Source: Amoebidium appalachense
Taxonomy: Eukaryota > Ichthyosporea
DNA length: 64,000 bases
Assembly (NCBI GenBank): GCA_963693365.1
Contig: CAVNZM010000008.1
Location: 4,092,001-4,156,000 of the forward strand
Reading direction: 5' to 3'
Part shown: in pieces, positions 1-13,042 of the stretch
How the letters are laid out: every line of letters starts with the position of its first letter
Position numbering within the stretch: position 1 is the first letter of the stretch
Notes under the pieces: generated by a model
What the model was told of the DNA's origin: nothing
Seen by the model: the letters and a program-made list of their open reading frames with translations, nothing else
Database searches by the model: none
Program-made: the position numbers and the translations under genes

Positions 1-154
1 TGGGGGTGGGGGGGGGGGGGGGGGGGGGGGGGGAATAAACGGTGAATAAAATAGAGCGTGTAAAGTTTAACCAACACTATCGAAACACAATAAATTTCCA
101 CGAGTGCCCCATGTCAGGGCCCTGCCCAAAGAACAGGTAGTCCTCCGGAGCGAT
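1..154. other. poly-G start and downstream flank
   Basis: The window opens inside a poly-G run (about positions 1-33). The rest is the 3' flank of the minus-strand gene that ends at 155. No gene is seen. Confidence 0.6.
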
Positions 155-1225
155 CTAAGGCTCCATGTCGTTAGGCCCCGGCTTGGCAGCCGCCCCCCCG
201 CCGGTCTCCCCTGCACCCGCACCGAAATCCCCGACCTCCCTCTCGACATCCAAAATATCACCCCCACCCGTATTTACGTGCATAGAGCCCCTCTCATATC
301 CCGCCACAAACCCCGAAATTTGCTTTTCCTCCTCCTTCCTGCTTTCGACCATCTTCTGCTCCTCATCCTTCTCAGCCTCCCCTCCGATTTTCTCAGTTTT
401 AATTCCGAGCGATTCCATGTTTTCCATTGAATTTTCGATTCGACCCCCCTCCGTAGCGGTGATGTTAGTGTTTACATTCAGAGGAGGAAGGGTCTCATAG
501 AGGGTGGTTTGGGTGTGAGTCATGGTGTCCCCCACACTGTTTGCAGTCTGGCCGGAAATAGGTCCAGTGGGGATAGAACCGGCCGCAGGTGCAACAGTGG
601 CGAGAGTAATGAGTGGGTTATCTTGCGGACTGGTGGGAGCAGTGGTGGTGGTGGCCGGAAACTGGGTGCTGGTGATGGTATTTGCGGTGTAAAACCCCCC
701 CTCTTGGGGCCCCTGGCCATGCATGATGCTCTCTCCGCCTGGGGCCTGGATCGGGGTAGGCGCCGTGGTCGAGAATGGGTTGGTTGAAGCGTGGCCGGCG
801 GTGCCAAAACCCCCCTCACCCCCAACACTCCCGGGGGTACAGACACTGTAGGACCCCGTAGCTGTGGGTGTGGACATGAAAATAGAACCCCCCTGAGCCG
901 CATTTTCGACCCCAACAATCCCCAGCGCAGCGGACGGATGCTGGGTGACTGGAGTAGCAAAATTTCCATAAAACCCCCCTGCCGTTGCGCCGGGGTGCTG
1001 CTGGGTAGGCGCCATCGGGGGGGTCGTGTGGGTGGGGTCTAGGGAGCCGGCCCCCTGGACCGGTGCAGGGACGACATACTCGGTGGTGGACACGGTGTGG
1101 CGCACATGAACATAGGAGCCGGCAACAGCACCACCTGTGTTTGGTGGTTTTGGTTTAAAGTCGTCACTTTAATTATTACGCTATGAATCAGTGAACCTGG
1201 GAGGGGGGGGTGGGGGGTGGGGGGT

Positions 1226-1281
<56 letters not shown>

Positions 1282-1445
1282 CAGGTGAGGAGGCGAAAAG
1301 GGAGAGGGGGGAGGGGGGGAAAGGGGGGGGAGAGGGGGCAGAAGGGGGCGGGGTAAAGTTGGGGGTGAAGTGGCAAAGGAGAGGGAAGTGGGTAGTGGGC
1401 GGGGGGGGGGGGGGGGGGGGGAGGGAAGGGGGGGGGAAGGGAGAA

Positions 1446-1491
<46 letters not shown>

Positions 1492-1980
1492 GGGGGAGCA
1501 AAAGAGACAAAAGGAGAACACTGGGAAGGTGGTGATTGCACTAGAATTTGAGCCGGAATGGGGCAGTTGGAATAGGCGCCCCCTGCCGCCCCCCACCTCC
1601 ACCACCACCACCACAGACAGGTTTTTTGACCAACACAGGTGTGTGTGTGTGTGGGTGTGTGTATGTGCGTGTGTGTACGTGTGTGTTGGAGAGGGGGGGG
1701 GGGGGGGGGGGGGGGGGGTCCTAAGGACCCTTTCGAACCGTAATATAATATTGAATGTTACTTTATGTTACAAAAGGTGTGTTGGAAAAAGGGGAAATCA
1801 GATAAACGAGCGAACACAATTTTCCCAGGTACCGTAGTAAGACTAGCCGTATAAATGATATTTCCCTCCACAAGACAAAGAAAACCTCCTTGATTGAAAG
1901 AGATTTTGAGGAAATCGATTATTGGTGTGGAAGGGGAAAAAAAAAAAAGGGGGGGGGGGGGGACGTTTTTTTTTTTTTTT

Positions 1981-2024
<44 letters not shown>

Positions 2025-3075
2025 GGGAGGGGAGGGGGGGAGGGGAGCAGAAGGTTTTTGGTTCGAGGGGTTGGTGGGTGAGTGGGTGGGTGGGTGGGTG
2101 GGTGGGCGGGAGGGGGGTGGGGGGGTGGGGGGTTGGATGGGTGTGTGTGGTGGGGGGCAAAGGGAAAAGAGAGAATAAAAGAGGGGGAGATAATGTGGAG
2201 GAGGGACACGAGGACGGGAACTTGGGCCCCCAGGGGGAGGACCAAGGGGGAAAAGGGGGTACACGACCGTTGTGTGGAAAGAACAGAAGGGGGAAAAGGG
2301 GGGAGGGGGGGGTACACGACCGTTGTGTGGAAAGAACAGATAAAGAAGGATTGCAGGGGATAAAGGATAAACCGGGGGTGGGGGTGTGTGTGGGGGGGGG
2401 GGGGAGGGGGGGATTGGGGTTGGTGAGAAGGGCTAAAAGTGTGAACTAAAGCCGCGCAAAAAATGTCAAAAGAGAGGGAGGGGGGGGGGGAGTAGGGACT
2501 GGGGCGGAGGGGGAGGGCCCGGAGGGGGAGGGGGGGAGATGGGGTGGGCGAGCAAATGAGGGTAGGGGAAAGAACGGGGCGAGAGGGGCAGGGGAGAAGG
2601 GGGGGGGGAAAGACAATACCATATGGGAGGGTCTGTGTGGAAGTCTGGTGGGGTGGATACGGGGCCGTGGTGGACACTTGAAACGGATTTGACCCATAGG
2701 ACCCCCCTGCGCATATCCGGCCGTGGCCTGGGGGAACACGTAGGAACCCCTCTGCGGATATTCAGCCGTTGCCTGCTGGGGTACATAGGACCCCCCCTGA
2801 GAGTAGCCAGCCATAGGCTGTGGGGACCCATAGGTTCCCCCCTGAGGATAGGGGGCAGCGGCAGGCTGGGGGGAGCCGTAGGGCCCCCCTGAAAATGCAG
2901 GTGCAGCAGAGTGTGGGTAGCCTGAAGCAGGTTGGCCGGGCAGCGTTGGATATGCAGGCACCTGATACGAGAAAAATCAAATTTCAAGGGGTTTTATGCT
3001 TTTCCTCCTTTCCCCCCGCTTTCCTGCCATTAAGCAGGCGCGGAGGGCGGGGGTGGGTGGGTGGGTGGGTGAGGG

Positions 3076-3108
<33 letters not shown>

Positions 3109-3893
3109 CTGCAAAGCTTCTGTCCTCCCAGCCTTCCTTGTACTTCCAACCAAGAGGGGGAGGGAGGGAGGGAGGGGGGAGAGGGAGGGGGGGAAGGGAG
3201 GAAAAAAGGCGGGAGGGGGGAGGGGGGGTGGGGAGGGGGGGGGAGGGGGGGAGGGGGGAGGGGGGGGGGGAGACAAAGTATGGGTGAGGGAAAAATTGTG
3301 GTGAGATTTTCTTCTGGGCCAAAAGGTAGCTAAGCAGATCAGATGGCTGTGAATTTGGGCACAAGGAGAGAGAGAGGGGGGGGGGGAGAGAAAAAGAGAG
3401 AGCGAGAAGGGAGGAAAGGGGGGGGGGGGGGGGGGGGGGGGGATGGAACCTGTGATGGGTAAGGGGCAGAGGTCATCGTTTGGAATCCACCCGGCTGGGA
3501 GGCTGGCTGGTTATAGAACCCCCGCCCAAAGTCGGGTGCTTGGCTTGTGGGAGGCGGGGTGCCTGCTATTTGAAAATTCGTGTCAGAACAAGATGATTGG
3601 AGAAGTGATGCCAACAAGACAAATTTCGGTGGAGGCTTTTTACAATACTGATGGTATGGTAGTTACGGGATGCACCCCCTTTCTTTTCTTTTCAATTTCT
3701 TTTTTTTAATTTCCCTTTTTTTGGGGGGGGGGGGGGGGGGGGGGGGGGGGAGGGGGGGGGGGGGGGGGGGGTTCAAACGGAGGGCCGGGAAGGGGGGGGG
3801 GGGGGGAGTTGGTGCAATGTTGGTGATAAAGTATTAAGTGAAACGTTCAGAAAAAGATGATTTTTTTTTGTGTGTGTGTGTGTGTGTGTATGT

Positions 3894-3924
<31 letters not shown>

Positions 3925-4089
3925 TTAGGTAACGTTAACCTGAGAGGGCAGGGCAGGCAACTGTAAAGATTAGGGGATAAAGCAGGTATCTTTACAGGGA
4001 TCCAGGGAACTAAATCAGGATTTAGGGTCTGGCTAATGGGAGCAGAGGGCTGCGAATATGGCAAGACATCCAGGGGGATTACCATCATG

Positions 4090-4126
<37 letters not shown>

Positions 4127-4234
4127 CAGGGCTCAGGGGGGGGGGGGGGGGGGGGGGAGGGGGTCCAGGCATTCTTTTGTATTTCTTTTTTTTTGGGGGG
4201 GGGGGGGGGGGGGTTCCACGGATCATTTCTTTCA

Positions 4235-4265
<31 letters not shown>

Positions 4266-4647
4266 GGGTCCAGACAGTCTTTTGTTTTTCCTGTTTCTTT
4301 TTATAAGGCTTGCTTTCTTTCTTTCTTTTCTTTTTTTTTTTTTTGGGGGGGGGGGGGGGGGAGGGGGAATTCTTGCCTGCAGAGGGAACACCCCCACCAT
4401 ATGAACCCGGACCCCAATTTCCGGCGTGCTGAGGTGCACATGCCCCATAGGACCCCCCCTGGTTGCTGCCAGACATATCCATAAACCCCTCTGCACCAGC
4501 TGCGTCCGCAACCGTCCCCTTTGCTTCTTCGGTCATTTCTTTGAGTTTCTCAGACTCGGATAGGGGAAGAGGTGGGGTCGGTAGTGTGGATTGCAGGGGT
4601 GGGAGGGTGTCTGGGTAGGTGGTGTCGGTTGCACTGGAGTCAGCCAT
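155..4647 (-). CDS. Gly/Gln/Tyr/Pro-rich repeat protein, four exons, about 543 aa
   Basis: Exons 4647-4377, 3562-3450, 2961-2694 and 1134-155, with phases 1, 0 and 1 that join cleanly (1632 nt, stop TAG at 157-155). Exon 1 starts MADSSATDTT and has an acidic, Lys-containing stretch followed by NQGGSYG. Exon 3 holds about five imperfect 15-residue repeats of the form A-x-Y-x-Q-G-G-[ST]-Y-x-[SV]-P-Q. Related GGFYG and GSYV motifs recur in exons 2 and 4. The C-terminal part is T/P/G-rich, then has a charged Glu/Lys segment and ends in NDMEP. No signal peptide or membrane helix is seen. The composition is that of an intrinsically disordered, prion-like protein; no known family is recognised and no function is assigned. 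The exon 1 donor is either GC (CAG|GCAAGA at 4376) or a weaker GT at 4397. All introns are poly-C rich on the sense strand. Confidence 0.7.
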
Positions 4648-4649
4648 CT

Positions 4650-4766
4650 GTGAAAGAAGAGAGTGGGAGAGAAGGGCCAGCAGTAAGTGGGTGGGTAGAT
4701 GTTTTTGGAGGGATTTCCCTGGAGGAGGGGAGGGGAAAGGGGCGGGGGGGGGTTGTGTTGGGAAGA

Positions 4767-4797
<31 letters not shown>

Positions 4798-5045
4798 GGA
4801 GGGGAGGGGGGCGGGGGGAGCCTCCCAGGGTAAGGAAGGAAGAAAGGGGGAGGAGAGTGGCCAGAGAGGGCCGGAGGGGGGGGGGGGGGGGGGGGGGGGA
4901 GGGGGAGGGGGGGGGGGGGGGGGGTAAGGGGAGGGGAAGGGGGGGGGGGGGTAAGGGAGGGTGGGTGGGTGGGGGGGTGGGGGAGAGGGGGGGGGGGGGG
5001 GGAAGGGGGGGAGGGGGGGGGGGGGGGCAGCATGAGTTCACGCGA
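4650..5045. repeat. poly-T and poly-G simple-sequence block
   Basis: A T run at about 4770-4797 is followed by G-rich sequence with runs at 4878-4899, 4910-4924, 4940-4951, 4989-5002 and 5016-5027. It lies directly upstream of the start at 4647, so it is 5' UTR or promoter DNA. No open frame of normal composition is present. Confidence 0.7.
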
Positions 5046-6079
5046 CCACACATATACCAAACTGCACATGCACGAAAGAGTATCGCCTCAGATGACAGAA
5101 GGCTGCGAGAATTAGTGGCCTCACAAAATTTAATGATTTCGAAACACATTACATATGTTGTTATATACCTGGGTAAAGATATAGAAAGCCACACACACGT
5201 ACGCGTACACGCATGCACATGCACACGCACACAGACACACACACGTGCACACGCGCGCACGTGCACACACGCGCACACGCGCCCACACAGGCACATCCAC
5301 ACACATGAACACGTGTGCAAATGAAGCGGACACACACGCACACGCTCACACACTGTATCTGCACATGGTACATGCACATACACGCACATACGCACAAAAC
5401 AAAAGACTCACCCACGGAAAGAAGAGAGGAAAAGAAACCAAAAAGGTGATCATAGTAATTGCCTGGCAATGTGAAAACGTCAGTGATTGGTTGAGTGTTT
5501 TTGAAAGGTTTTCAGTGTCCAATGCAGAGAAACTAGTGTTTTAGCACACAAGTTTCAACACGTCAGCACTGATTCTTTACAGGCAATGATTTCACTCAGT
5601 TATTCTAAACAGTAACGCACACACGGGAGTTAAACAAAAGTCAGCCAACAAACTCTGTATCGGGGTCTACACACCTTGCCCTTCCAACCAACGTCTTCTT
5701 CAACGAAATGCTTCGTTTTCTCCCTCTTCTCGTCAACGCCTAGAGCTAAAAAAAATCTTTCAACCTTTTCTTTAATGTGTTGCCCTCTACAAAACGATTA
5801 GAGAAGGTTCATCTTGTGGCCCATCAAATGTCTTGGAAGCAACTTAAAAGAGAACAAAATGCTGTTCTCAGCACACGGCATGTGCTAGCTTAAACGATTG
5901 CTTGGGTATCGTTGTTTATACTTACCATATTTGGGACACTTGAGAGGCTATGATTGGTGGGTTATGTGGCAACCAATCAAAAATGGACAGGTGGCAACTG
6001 CCGGAATGCAAGCTCAAAAGAGCAATTCCCCCGTGCCATCTTCCAGCCAGTCCTCACCTTGTTGGACGTATCATGTCAG

Positions 6080-6116
<37 letters not shown>

Positions 6117-6844
6117 TTCGGCACTGGCAAACTTTTTTTTGAAAATAAAAAAAAAACTTCGAAGACTATGGAAGAAAAAGAAAAGCACCGAGAAGAGCTT
6201 ATTCCACCGAAAATGCGTCGAGAACCCGGTTTTATAAGGCTCTATTGCTTTGTAGCATCAAAATCTTTCTTTTCTCCGTTTTTATTCACTTCGTCCCAAT
6301 GCACAACTGCCAGAGACGTCCGAACACGTGCACACGTGCCACATGCATGGGTATCACCTGACAGATCAAGTTAAATGAAAACTGAATGGATTGGCTTTGC
6401 CCCCAACAAATACACCGTGACCAGGAAAGCCACGGGAAATAATTCAGAGTACAATTGATGCCAATGGTGTCAGACGCATCAGACTCCACTTCTTAGGTTG
6501 AGGACCATTCACACACAAACTAGACGAATTCGTGAACGAACAACATACTCACTCGTTACCCGGCATGACAGTAAAAATTGAAACAATCCGTGTCAATGCC
6601 CTGTGTCCTTTAGGGGCCCCTTAAGGTTTTTCTTCGAAGGTTAATTTTTATACGAAAACTGACTTAATTCACTCTAATACATCTTTATAGTTTACTGCTA
6701 AACACTGACCAACACCATATATATCTCTTTCTAAGTTCAAACTCTTCTTCCTTTCCACAAGCCTGATATAAAAAAAAAACCAAACCACACCACCCCCCCG
6801 AACACTAAATCTCTACCCCAGTGCACACAGTGAAAATTTTCACC
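5046..6844. other. intergenic region with CA tract and poly-C run
   Basis: A degenerate CA/CG alternating tract lies at about 5190-5400 and a poly-C run at 6079-6116. The remaining sequence is AT-balanced with no exon-like island. Open frames crossing the poly-C are proline artefacts. Confidence 0.6.
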
Positions 6845-7335
6845 ATGACCAGTCGTCAGCACCGTGCCATCCTGATCCCTCCCACAGAGGAATATCCCGT
6901 TAACGAACACGCACAGGGACAGGGAGTCACGAAAACCACGGGAATACACACAGATGTGGTGGAAGATATGGGGCTTTACAACGTGGGAAAGATTGTGAAG
7001 AGGAATAGGGGGGAGGGGGAGGGGGGAGGGAAGGGTGGTGGGTTCTGGGGAGGTGGGAGAGGATGTGTTTGTGGTGGCGGAGGGGGAGAGGGAGGAGGGT
7101 GGTCAAGGGGTGGAAGTGCCCGTGGAGATGTACAGGGGTGTCGATTGGAAGGTAGGATTTGTTGTGTCGCGGGTTTTCTTTCTTTCTTTCTTTCCTTTTT
7201 TTTCTGGATTGTGAAGAGTTTTTGAAAAGCGGATTCAGAAGCTTTGTCAAAATGAAACCAAGGTCGAATTTTGTGATTGTGTGCTTGCGTGCCTTTTCGG
7301 TGGTGGTGGCGGTGGTGGTGGTGGTTAAAGGAGGA

Positions 7336-7374
<39 letters not shown>

Positions 7375-7634
7375 GGTCACTGTCCATATATATGTTTGTG
7401 CGTGTGTGTGTACGACGTGTGCATGTGTTTGAGCCCGTGTGTCACGTGCCCCGTTCCCCTTTTCCCCTTCTCTCTCTCCGATCTCCCCGGCAGCCTCACC
7501 AGTGCCATGCACACACACACATACACACACACACACACACAATACGTATGCGGTCCACATGCACACGCGCGCGGTGTCAGACACAACACTTACATACACT
7601 ACCCACACACACCACACATGCGCGCACGCTCGAA

Positions 7635-7666
<32 letters not shown>

Positions 7667-8086
7667 GGCAACACATGCAACACATGCAAAATCATGCACA
7701 GGCACAAACTTGACACACACACACGCGCGCGCTTCTTAAAGCTTCTCTCCAAATGGTCGACATGCAAGTGAGACATTCACACAACACTGCTAGAGTTCCT
7801 CTACACACATACACACACGCGCGCTCAAAACACACGTGCGCAAACGTGTATACACACACACGTGTGCCCGTACACAAAACATCCGGCACACAACCACATT
7901 CCCAGCCACGCGACCATATGATACCTCTTGTTCTAGCTGTGCACATGGGCATCATGCAGCTTTTTTGGTTTCCCTGTTACATTTGACCAGCTTAGTGCAT
8001 TTTGTGTGTGGCCGCATCTGCAGGAGGTACCCGGTATGCCGCAGCGCGCGTGGGAGAACGAGCCGAAGGGGAGAGAGTACCGCTGA
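6845..8086 (+). CDS. tentative small two-exon protein, 70 aa
   Basis: Exon 1 (6845-6994) starts at an ATG in good context (TTCACCATGA) and encodes 50 residues beginning MTSRQHRAILIPPTEEYP and ending GLYNVGKI. The proposed donor is ATT|GTGAAG. Exon 2 (8024-8086) follows the acceptor CTGCAG and encodes EVPGMPQRAWENEPKGREYR then TGA. Both junctions are phase 0. AATAAA at 8373-8378 fits a poly-A signal. The product is small, soluble and charged, and I do not recognise it. The donor is weak and another internal exon is possible. The intron is G-rich on the sense strand, unlike most introns here. Confidence 0.42.
7335..7710 (+). repeat. poly-G run, CA tract and ACGC tandem repeat
   Basis: Inside the intron of the small gene lie a poly-G run (about 7341-7372), a CA tract (about 7509-7542) and a tetranucleotide ACGC array (about 7632-7668). 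Confidence 0.8.
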
Positions 8087-8372
8087 CCGCCTGAGACACC
8101 GCCAGTCTCTGCCAGTACTATCTCGTTTATGGCATTTTTGCTTGCTTTTCCCCGCCGTTTTTTCTTTCATTTTTTCTGATCTGTCGAAAGGAAGACGAAG
8201 ATTCTGTGTTTGTTCACGGTATTGTTGAGTCTTGTTAGCCAATAGTTGTGATCCAAATATCTCCAAATACAGTTTATCTGATTTTGAGTTGCAATGTAAT
8301 TGGTGTGAATAGGTGGAATAGATCTTACCGCCAACTGCATGCATCAACGCTACCCCCAACAAGTTTATGAAA

Positions 8373-8378
8373 AATAAA
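8373..8378 (+). terminator. AATAAA poly-A signal
   Basis: AATAAA on the plus strand, about 290 nt after the stop of the tentative gene at 6845-8086. Confidence 0.35.
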
Positions 8379-8386
8379 ACGAAAAC

Positions 8387-8943
8387 CGCGTCTTGGCCAG
8401 TGGCTATGGCACGGAAAGGGTGGTACATCACGTGCGAGTGCGTGTGTGTGTGTGTACGTCCATGTGGATGTTTGTACGTGTTACGGCGAAGGGCTTTACA
8501 ATGTACAGAATGTAGTGACCCGTCACACACACACAGTGTCACACACTTGCTACCGGTGCGCAGGTGTACAACATCTATATATATGGGACATGTACTTGTG
8601 TCCGTGCGCGCTCGCTAAATGTAAACTGGTACCACTGTGTGCGTACGCGTGCCAGACCTGAGTATTTGTGCATTTGACGATTGGGCCTTCCAAGGGGGTT
8701 AGAAAGTGGGGAGGTGTAAGGGAGGTAGGGAGGGAGGGAAGGCAGGGGGGGGGGGGGGGGGGGGGGGGGGGGGTCAGCCTGGCGTTTGCGTCACATAGGT
8801 GCACAGACCAGTATATAAGAAGTGACGTGACAGCTGGTAGAGTTGCACCACCGTAAACCACTGATGAGAGTTGACGTGACACCTGTAAAGTTTGTGGTTC
8901 TCACATTGTCATGCTGTATCATGCACACCGGAGAAACTGATTG

Positions 8944-9005
<62 letters not shown>

Positions 9006-10715
9006 GGGGGGGGGGGGGGGGGGGGGGAGGGGGGGGGGGGGGGGTATGTGTGTGTGCTTTGAATTTTGGAGTTGCCAACGTGTTTTGGTTTAGCTACTAG
9101 CATCGTAGCACCCTAGCTAGAGTACTGTCGGTGCTGGGTGGAAGACGGTAGTTCCCCCTGAGGGCCCCTAGGGGTACCTCCGGGAACAAAACGGGATTAA
9201 AAAAAAAATTAAAAAAATAAAAAATAAAAAAAAATAAAAACCAAACGTGTCGAAAACAAAGACAGGTGAGTGAGTGGGACATGGCTCGAGAACGTTTCAG
9301 TCACAAGATAACCAAGAACGACTCAGCATGCGTCCGTGTGCTCACTATATCGTGTCATGAATAAAGAAAAGTTCAGGCCCAAAGCCACGATAGAGGCCAC
9401 ATCAGGCTCACATATATAAGGAAGCTATGTCTAAAAATGCGTCACTTTTCGTTTGTTTTCCAGCTTCATCCTGCAAAGTTTAACAGTGATATTCCCTAAT
9501 TGTCTTTAAAAAATCTCACGAGTCCCTGTAGTGTTTATTTTAAAACTGGAGCCTCGTTAAGCCTGTCACAGTGGTATTGAAGCTGGCAGAAGAAAACGTG
9601 AAGGTATGCGAACCTGAACACTGATGATTTTTTTTTGTGGTTTTCTGTGTATAAATTTGTGTTTTTCGTTTTCGGTTATTCCTTTCTTGCCTTAAGTTAC
9701 ATACTACTTCAGTAATTTATTCCGTGTCCTTAAGCTTCCTAAACCTAATACTATTTTAGCCCTGCCCACGGACAGAATACACATAACGATGTAGCAAACA
9801 CAAATAAGTGTTAATTAAGAACCAGCTTTTACGTGCACATGAGATACCACTAACCAACACAGTACATACAGCTGCACCTTGATCATCATGTTATTCATCC
9901 CCCCCCCCCCCCCCCCCCCCCCTGCTTTCCCATCCTTTTCCTCCTCATCTCCCTCATCCCCTCCCTTCCTGACTTCCCCTCATCCGAGGCAAAAAAAAAA
10001 AAAACCCCCCGGTCAAACCTAAATGTGGTCACAGCTTTGTTCATTTGTCTCATTCGTTCTTATATCTATCTACATACTCCTTTTCTGTGCCCCACCACGA
10101 AGTGTTAACAAATGCGAATGACCCCCTAGTGACTTCGTCTTCCCCGAGCGCCTTACCCTCTTAGGCTATCTTGATGTAGCCGATATTCTGACTGTTTCAA
10201 CCGTTCCGCACAAGTTAAAGGTTTCTGGTGGTGACACTATTTAGGTTGCACTGTAACCAATTGACCCCCCCCCCCGCCCCGCCCCCTCCTCCCACCCTAC
10301 CCCTCCCCCTCCCACCCCCTACCGGTCCCCTCCCCCCCCCCCCCCCTCCCCCTCCGGTGCCCTTCGCCCCTCCCCCCTCCTCCCCCTCCCCCCTCTCCGC
10401 TGCTTCCGTCCTCAGGGCCGTCTGTGATGTTGTATTCACCACATTGTCAGACACATCCCCACACCCCACAATCGTTTGCTCGCCCCTTGATCAACCTTAC
10501 ATTTTATTTCCCCGAGTTTTTAACTGCCCAGTTAAATAAGTCTCATTACGGAATCTCCCCCCTCCCCTCCCTTTTCACCCTATCGATACCCGATCGCCTC
10601 CTTTGAATGTTTCCTCCCTGTGTCATTGACACCCCCCCCCCCCCCTCCCTCCCCCCCTCCCCCCTCCCCCCTTCTCCCCCCTTCCCCCCCCCCCTCCCCC
10701 CCCTCCGTCTGCAGA
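8387..10715. other. intergenic region with microsatellites
   Basis: Contents: GT-rich tract 8430-8500, poly-G 8747-8773, (GT)n 8949-9001 followed at once by poly-G 9005-9043, A-rich tract 9198-9240, poly-C 9900-9922, and C-rich sequence 10264-10400 and 10630-10705 leading into the acceptor of the next gene. No exon-like island is recognised. Confidence 0.55.
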
Positions 10716-10961
10716 ATGTCTGACTACGGGTCTACCGTGTATGGTGCCTCCAAGGAGGGTTCAGAGGACACCCAGAGTGGGTTGGACGCTATGGCTGTGG
10801 CTGAGGGTGGGTGGCCTCCCTTCAAATTCATTGTTTCTCCTTTTTTGTTTAAGGATTCTCCTCTTTTCTCCCCTCACTTTTCCCTCCTCCCATAATGTTT
10901 TTCGAGCTACTGTACTTGGCTTGTATGTGTGGATGTCCCATGAATGGGTTATGTTTTTCGT

Positions 10962-10992
<31 letters not shown>

Positions 10993-11070
10993 TTTCCCCC
11001 CGCGCCAACTTAAAAAAAAAAAAAGAAACTTTAAAAAAATTATAATAACAAAGAAACCCTCCCCCCCCCA

Positions 11071-11155
<85 letters not shown>

Positions 11156-13011
11156 GCACCTCCCACCCACACAAACCCACCCACACATGACCCAATCACA
11201 GACGTCCTTGGTGATCTAGGGGATACCCCCGTGACCATCACGCGCACGACCTACGTCAAGCGAACCATCACCACCACCACATACGGCATGGGTGGGGGGG
11301 GAGGGAGGCAACGTGGAGGGGGAGGAGGGGGAGGAGTATGTGGGGGGAGAAAGAGAGGAGGAGGCACCTGCACCGGGAGGATTCGAGGGCGAGGGTGGGG
11401 AGAGTCGTGGTATGACGGGTATGCGTGCCCCCTTCCCTCTTCTCTCCCTCCCTCCCCCCCCCCCCCCCCCCCCCCCCTCGCACCAAAAAAAAAAAGAAAA
11501 AAATGCTTCTTGCCCTCAGCCTTCTCGTGCTTCGCCTTTCCACTTCCTATATTTCCTTCTCCACCCCTCTGTTCCATTCATTCCTTTTTGAAAAACACCG
11601 CCTTCAAAACCTATGCCAAATCCTCAACCCCCCACCTTCCCCCGCCCTCTTCCTCCCCCTTTCCCCCGGCCCCAACACTCACTATCTTCCCCCCCCCCCC
11701 CCCCCCCCCCCCCTCTCTCCCCCCTTCTTCCCCCGTTGATTTGGTGGTGCATCACCGTCCTTCTTAGAAGTTGAAAAACCAAAAACCGACGTTAAATCTC
11801 GACTCTTATATCCAAGGATGTATAAGTTCATTCTTGCGTACTCATCATAATAAGATCCAAATGCTAATCTCCCGCCCCTTGCACTCAATGATGCATGCTG
11901 CTTACTGCCTCCCCCTCCCCTCCCCCCCCCCCCTTCCTCCTACCCACTCCCACCCCCCCCCTCCCCCCTCCTCCCTACCCCCACCCCCCCCCCCCCTCCT
12001 CCCCCCCCACCCCCCTCTCAGGCCGGCCCCTTTCTTCACTCTTCCCTTTCCCCGTCTGTATCTCCCCTTTGCACCCCCATAAATTCATCACCTCTAATCG
12101 AATCCTCACGTTCTCTTCCACACCACCTCCTCCCCCCCCCCCCCCCCCCCCCCCGACACATACATACACAAACACCCCCTCTCGGGGAACCATCATCCCC
12201 CCCCCCCCCCCCCCCCCGACACATACATACACAAACACCCCCTCTCGAGGCACCATCATCCCCCCCCCCCTCCCCCCCCCCCCCCCCCCCCCCCTCCCTC
12301 TCCCCCGGCCCTGCACTTCCGTCATCACTTCCTTTCCCATTCTCTCTCCCTTCCTCTCCCCCCCTCCCCCCCTTCTCCCCCCGCGCACACACACACCCTC
12401 CCCTCCCCTTTCCCTCATGAAAAAAATTACAGGTGAGAGGATGTCAAATCAGGGGGAGAGCAACGTGGGGGAGGGCCAGAACACCGAGATTGGTGCTGAC
12501 GTGGAACGGGGGGGGTCTGTGAGGATATCCATGAAATTTCAAAGTTATCTATACCTACGAGACCACTACAGGGGATCGATATAGCTTTGGGTGTTTGTAC
12601 ACGAGACGTGGAATATGAAGTGAAAATTGGGGGGATTGGGTGATCAAATTCCATACGGAATCCGTCAGAATATGAGCCTCATATTTCAAAAAAAAAAAAA
12701 AAAAAAAAAAAAATCATGGCTGCGGCCGTGTATGGGTTGTTAAAAATACACGGGGGTTTCAAAAACATAACAATTTATACTGTTGGAGATTGACATTGGA
12801 GTCTGAGAAAAGGGATTTGAGCTATCTCGTTTAGAAGTTTGTGTGGGAAAGAATTGTATGCAACTAAACAGATGGTCTGGGTGTCAATAAATTTAGATAA
12901 ACATTTTCTCTATATACAGCGGGGCTGTTCGTGAACCGAAATTCCGATCTGATTTGTAATGAACCCTCCCCACCCAACCTACCCCAACCACCTACGGCAC
13001 CACCTGCCGAT

Positions 13012-13042
<31 letters not shown>

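Noticed and set aside
1-33. Poly-G at the window start as a telomere
   Set aside because: It is a plain G run like dozens of others, with no telomeric repeat unit.
1181-1614. Long proline- or glycine-rich open frames across poly-G/poly-C runs, here and at many other places
   Set aside because: They are translations of homopolymers with no start context, splice logic or balanced composition.
7952-8542. 196-codon minus-strand frame containing a hydrophobic stretch (FFINLLGVALMHAVGG) before a GTAAGA
   Set aside because: It overlaps the better-supported plus-strand terminal exon, and much of it is CA-derived.
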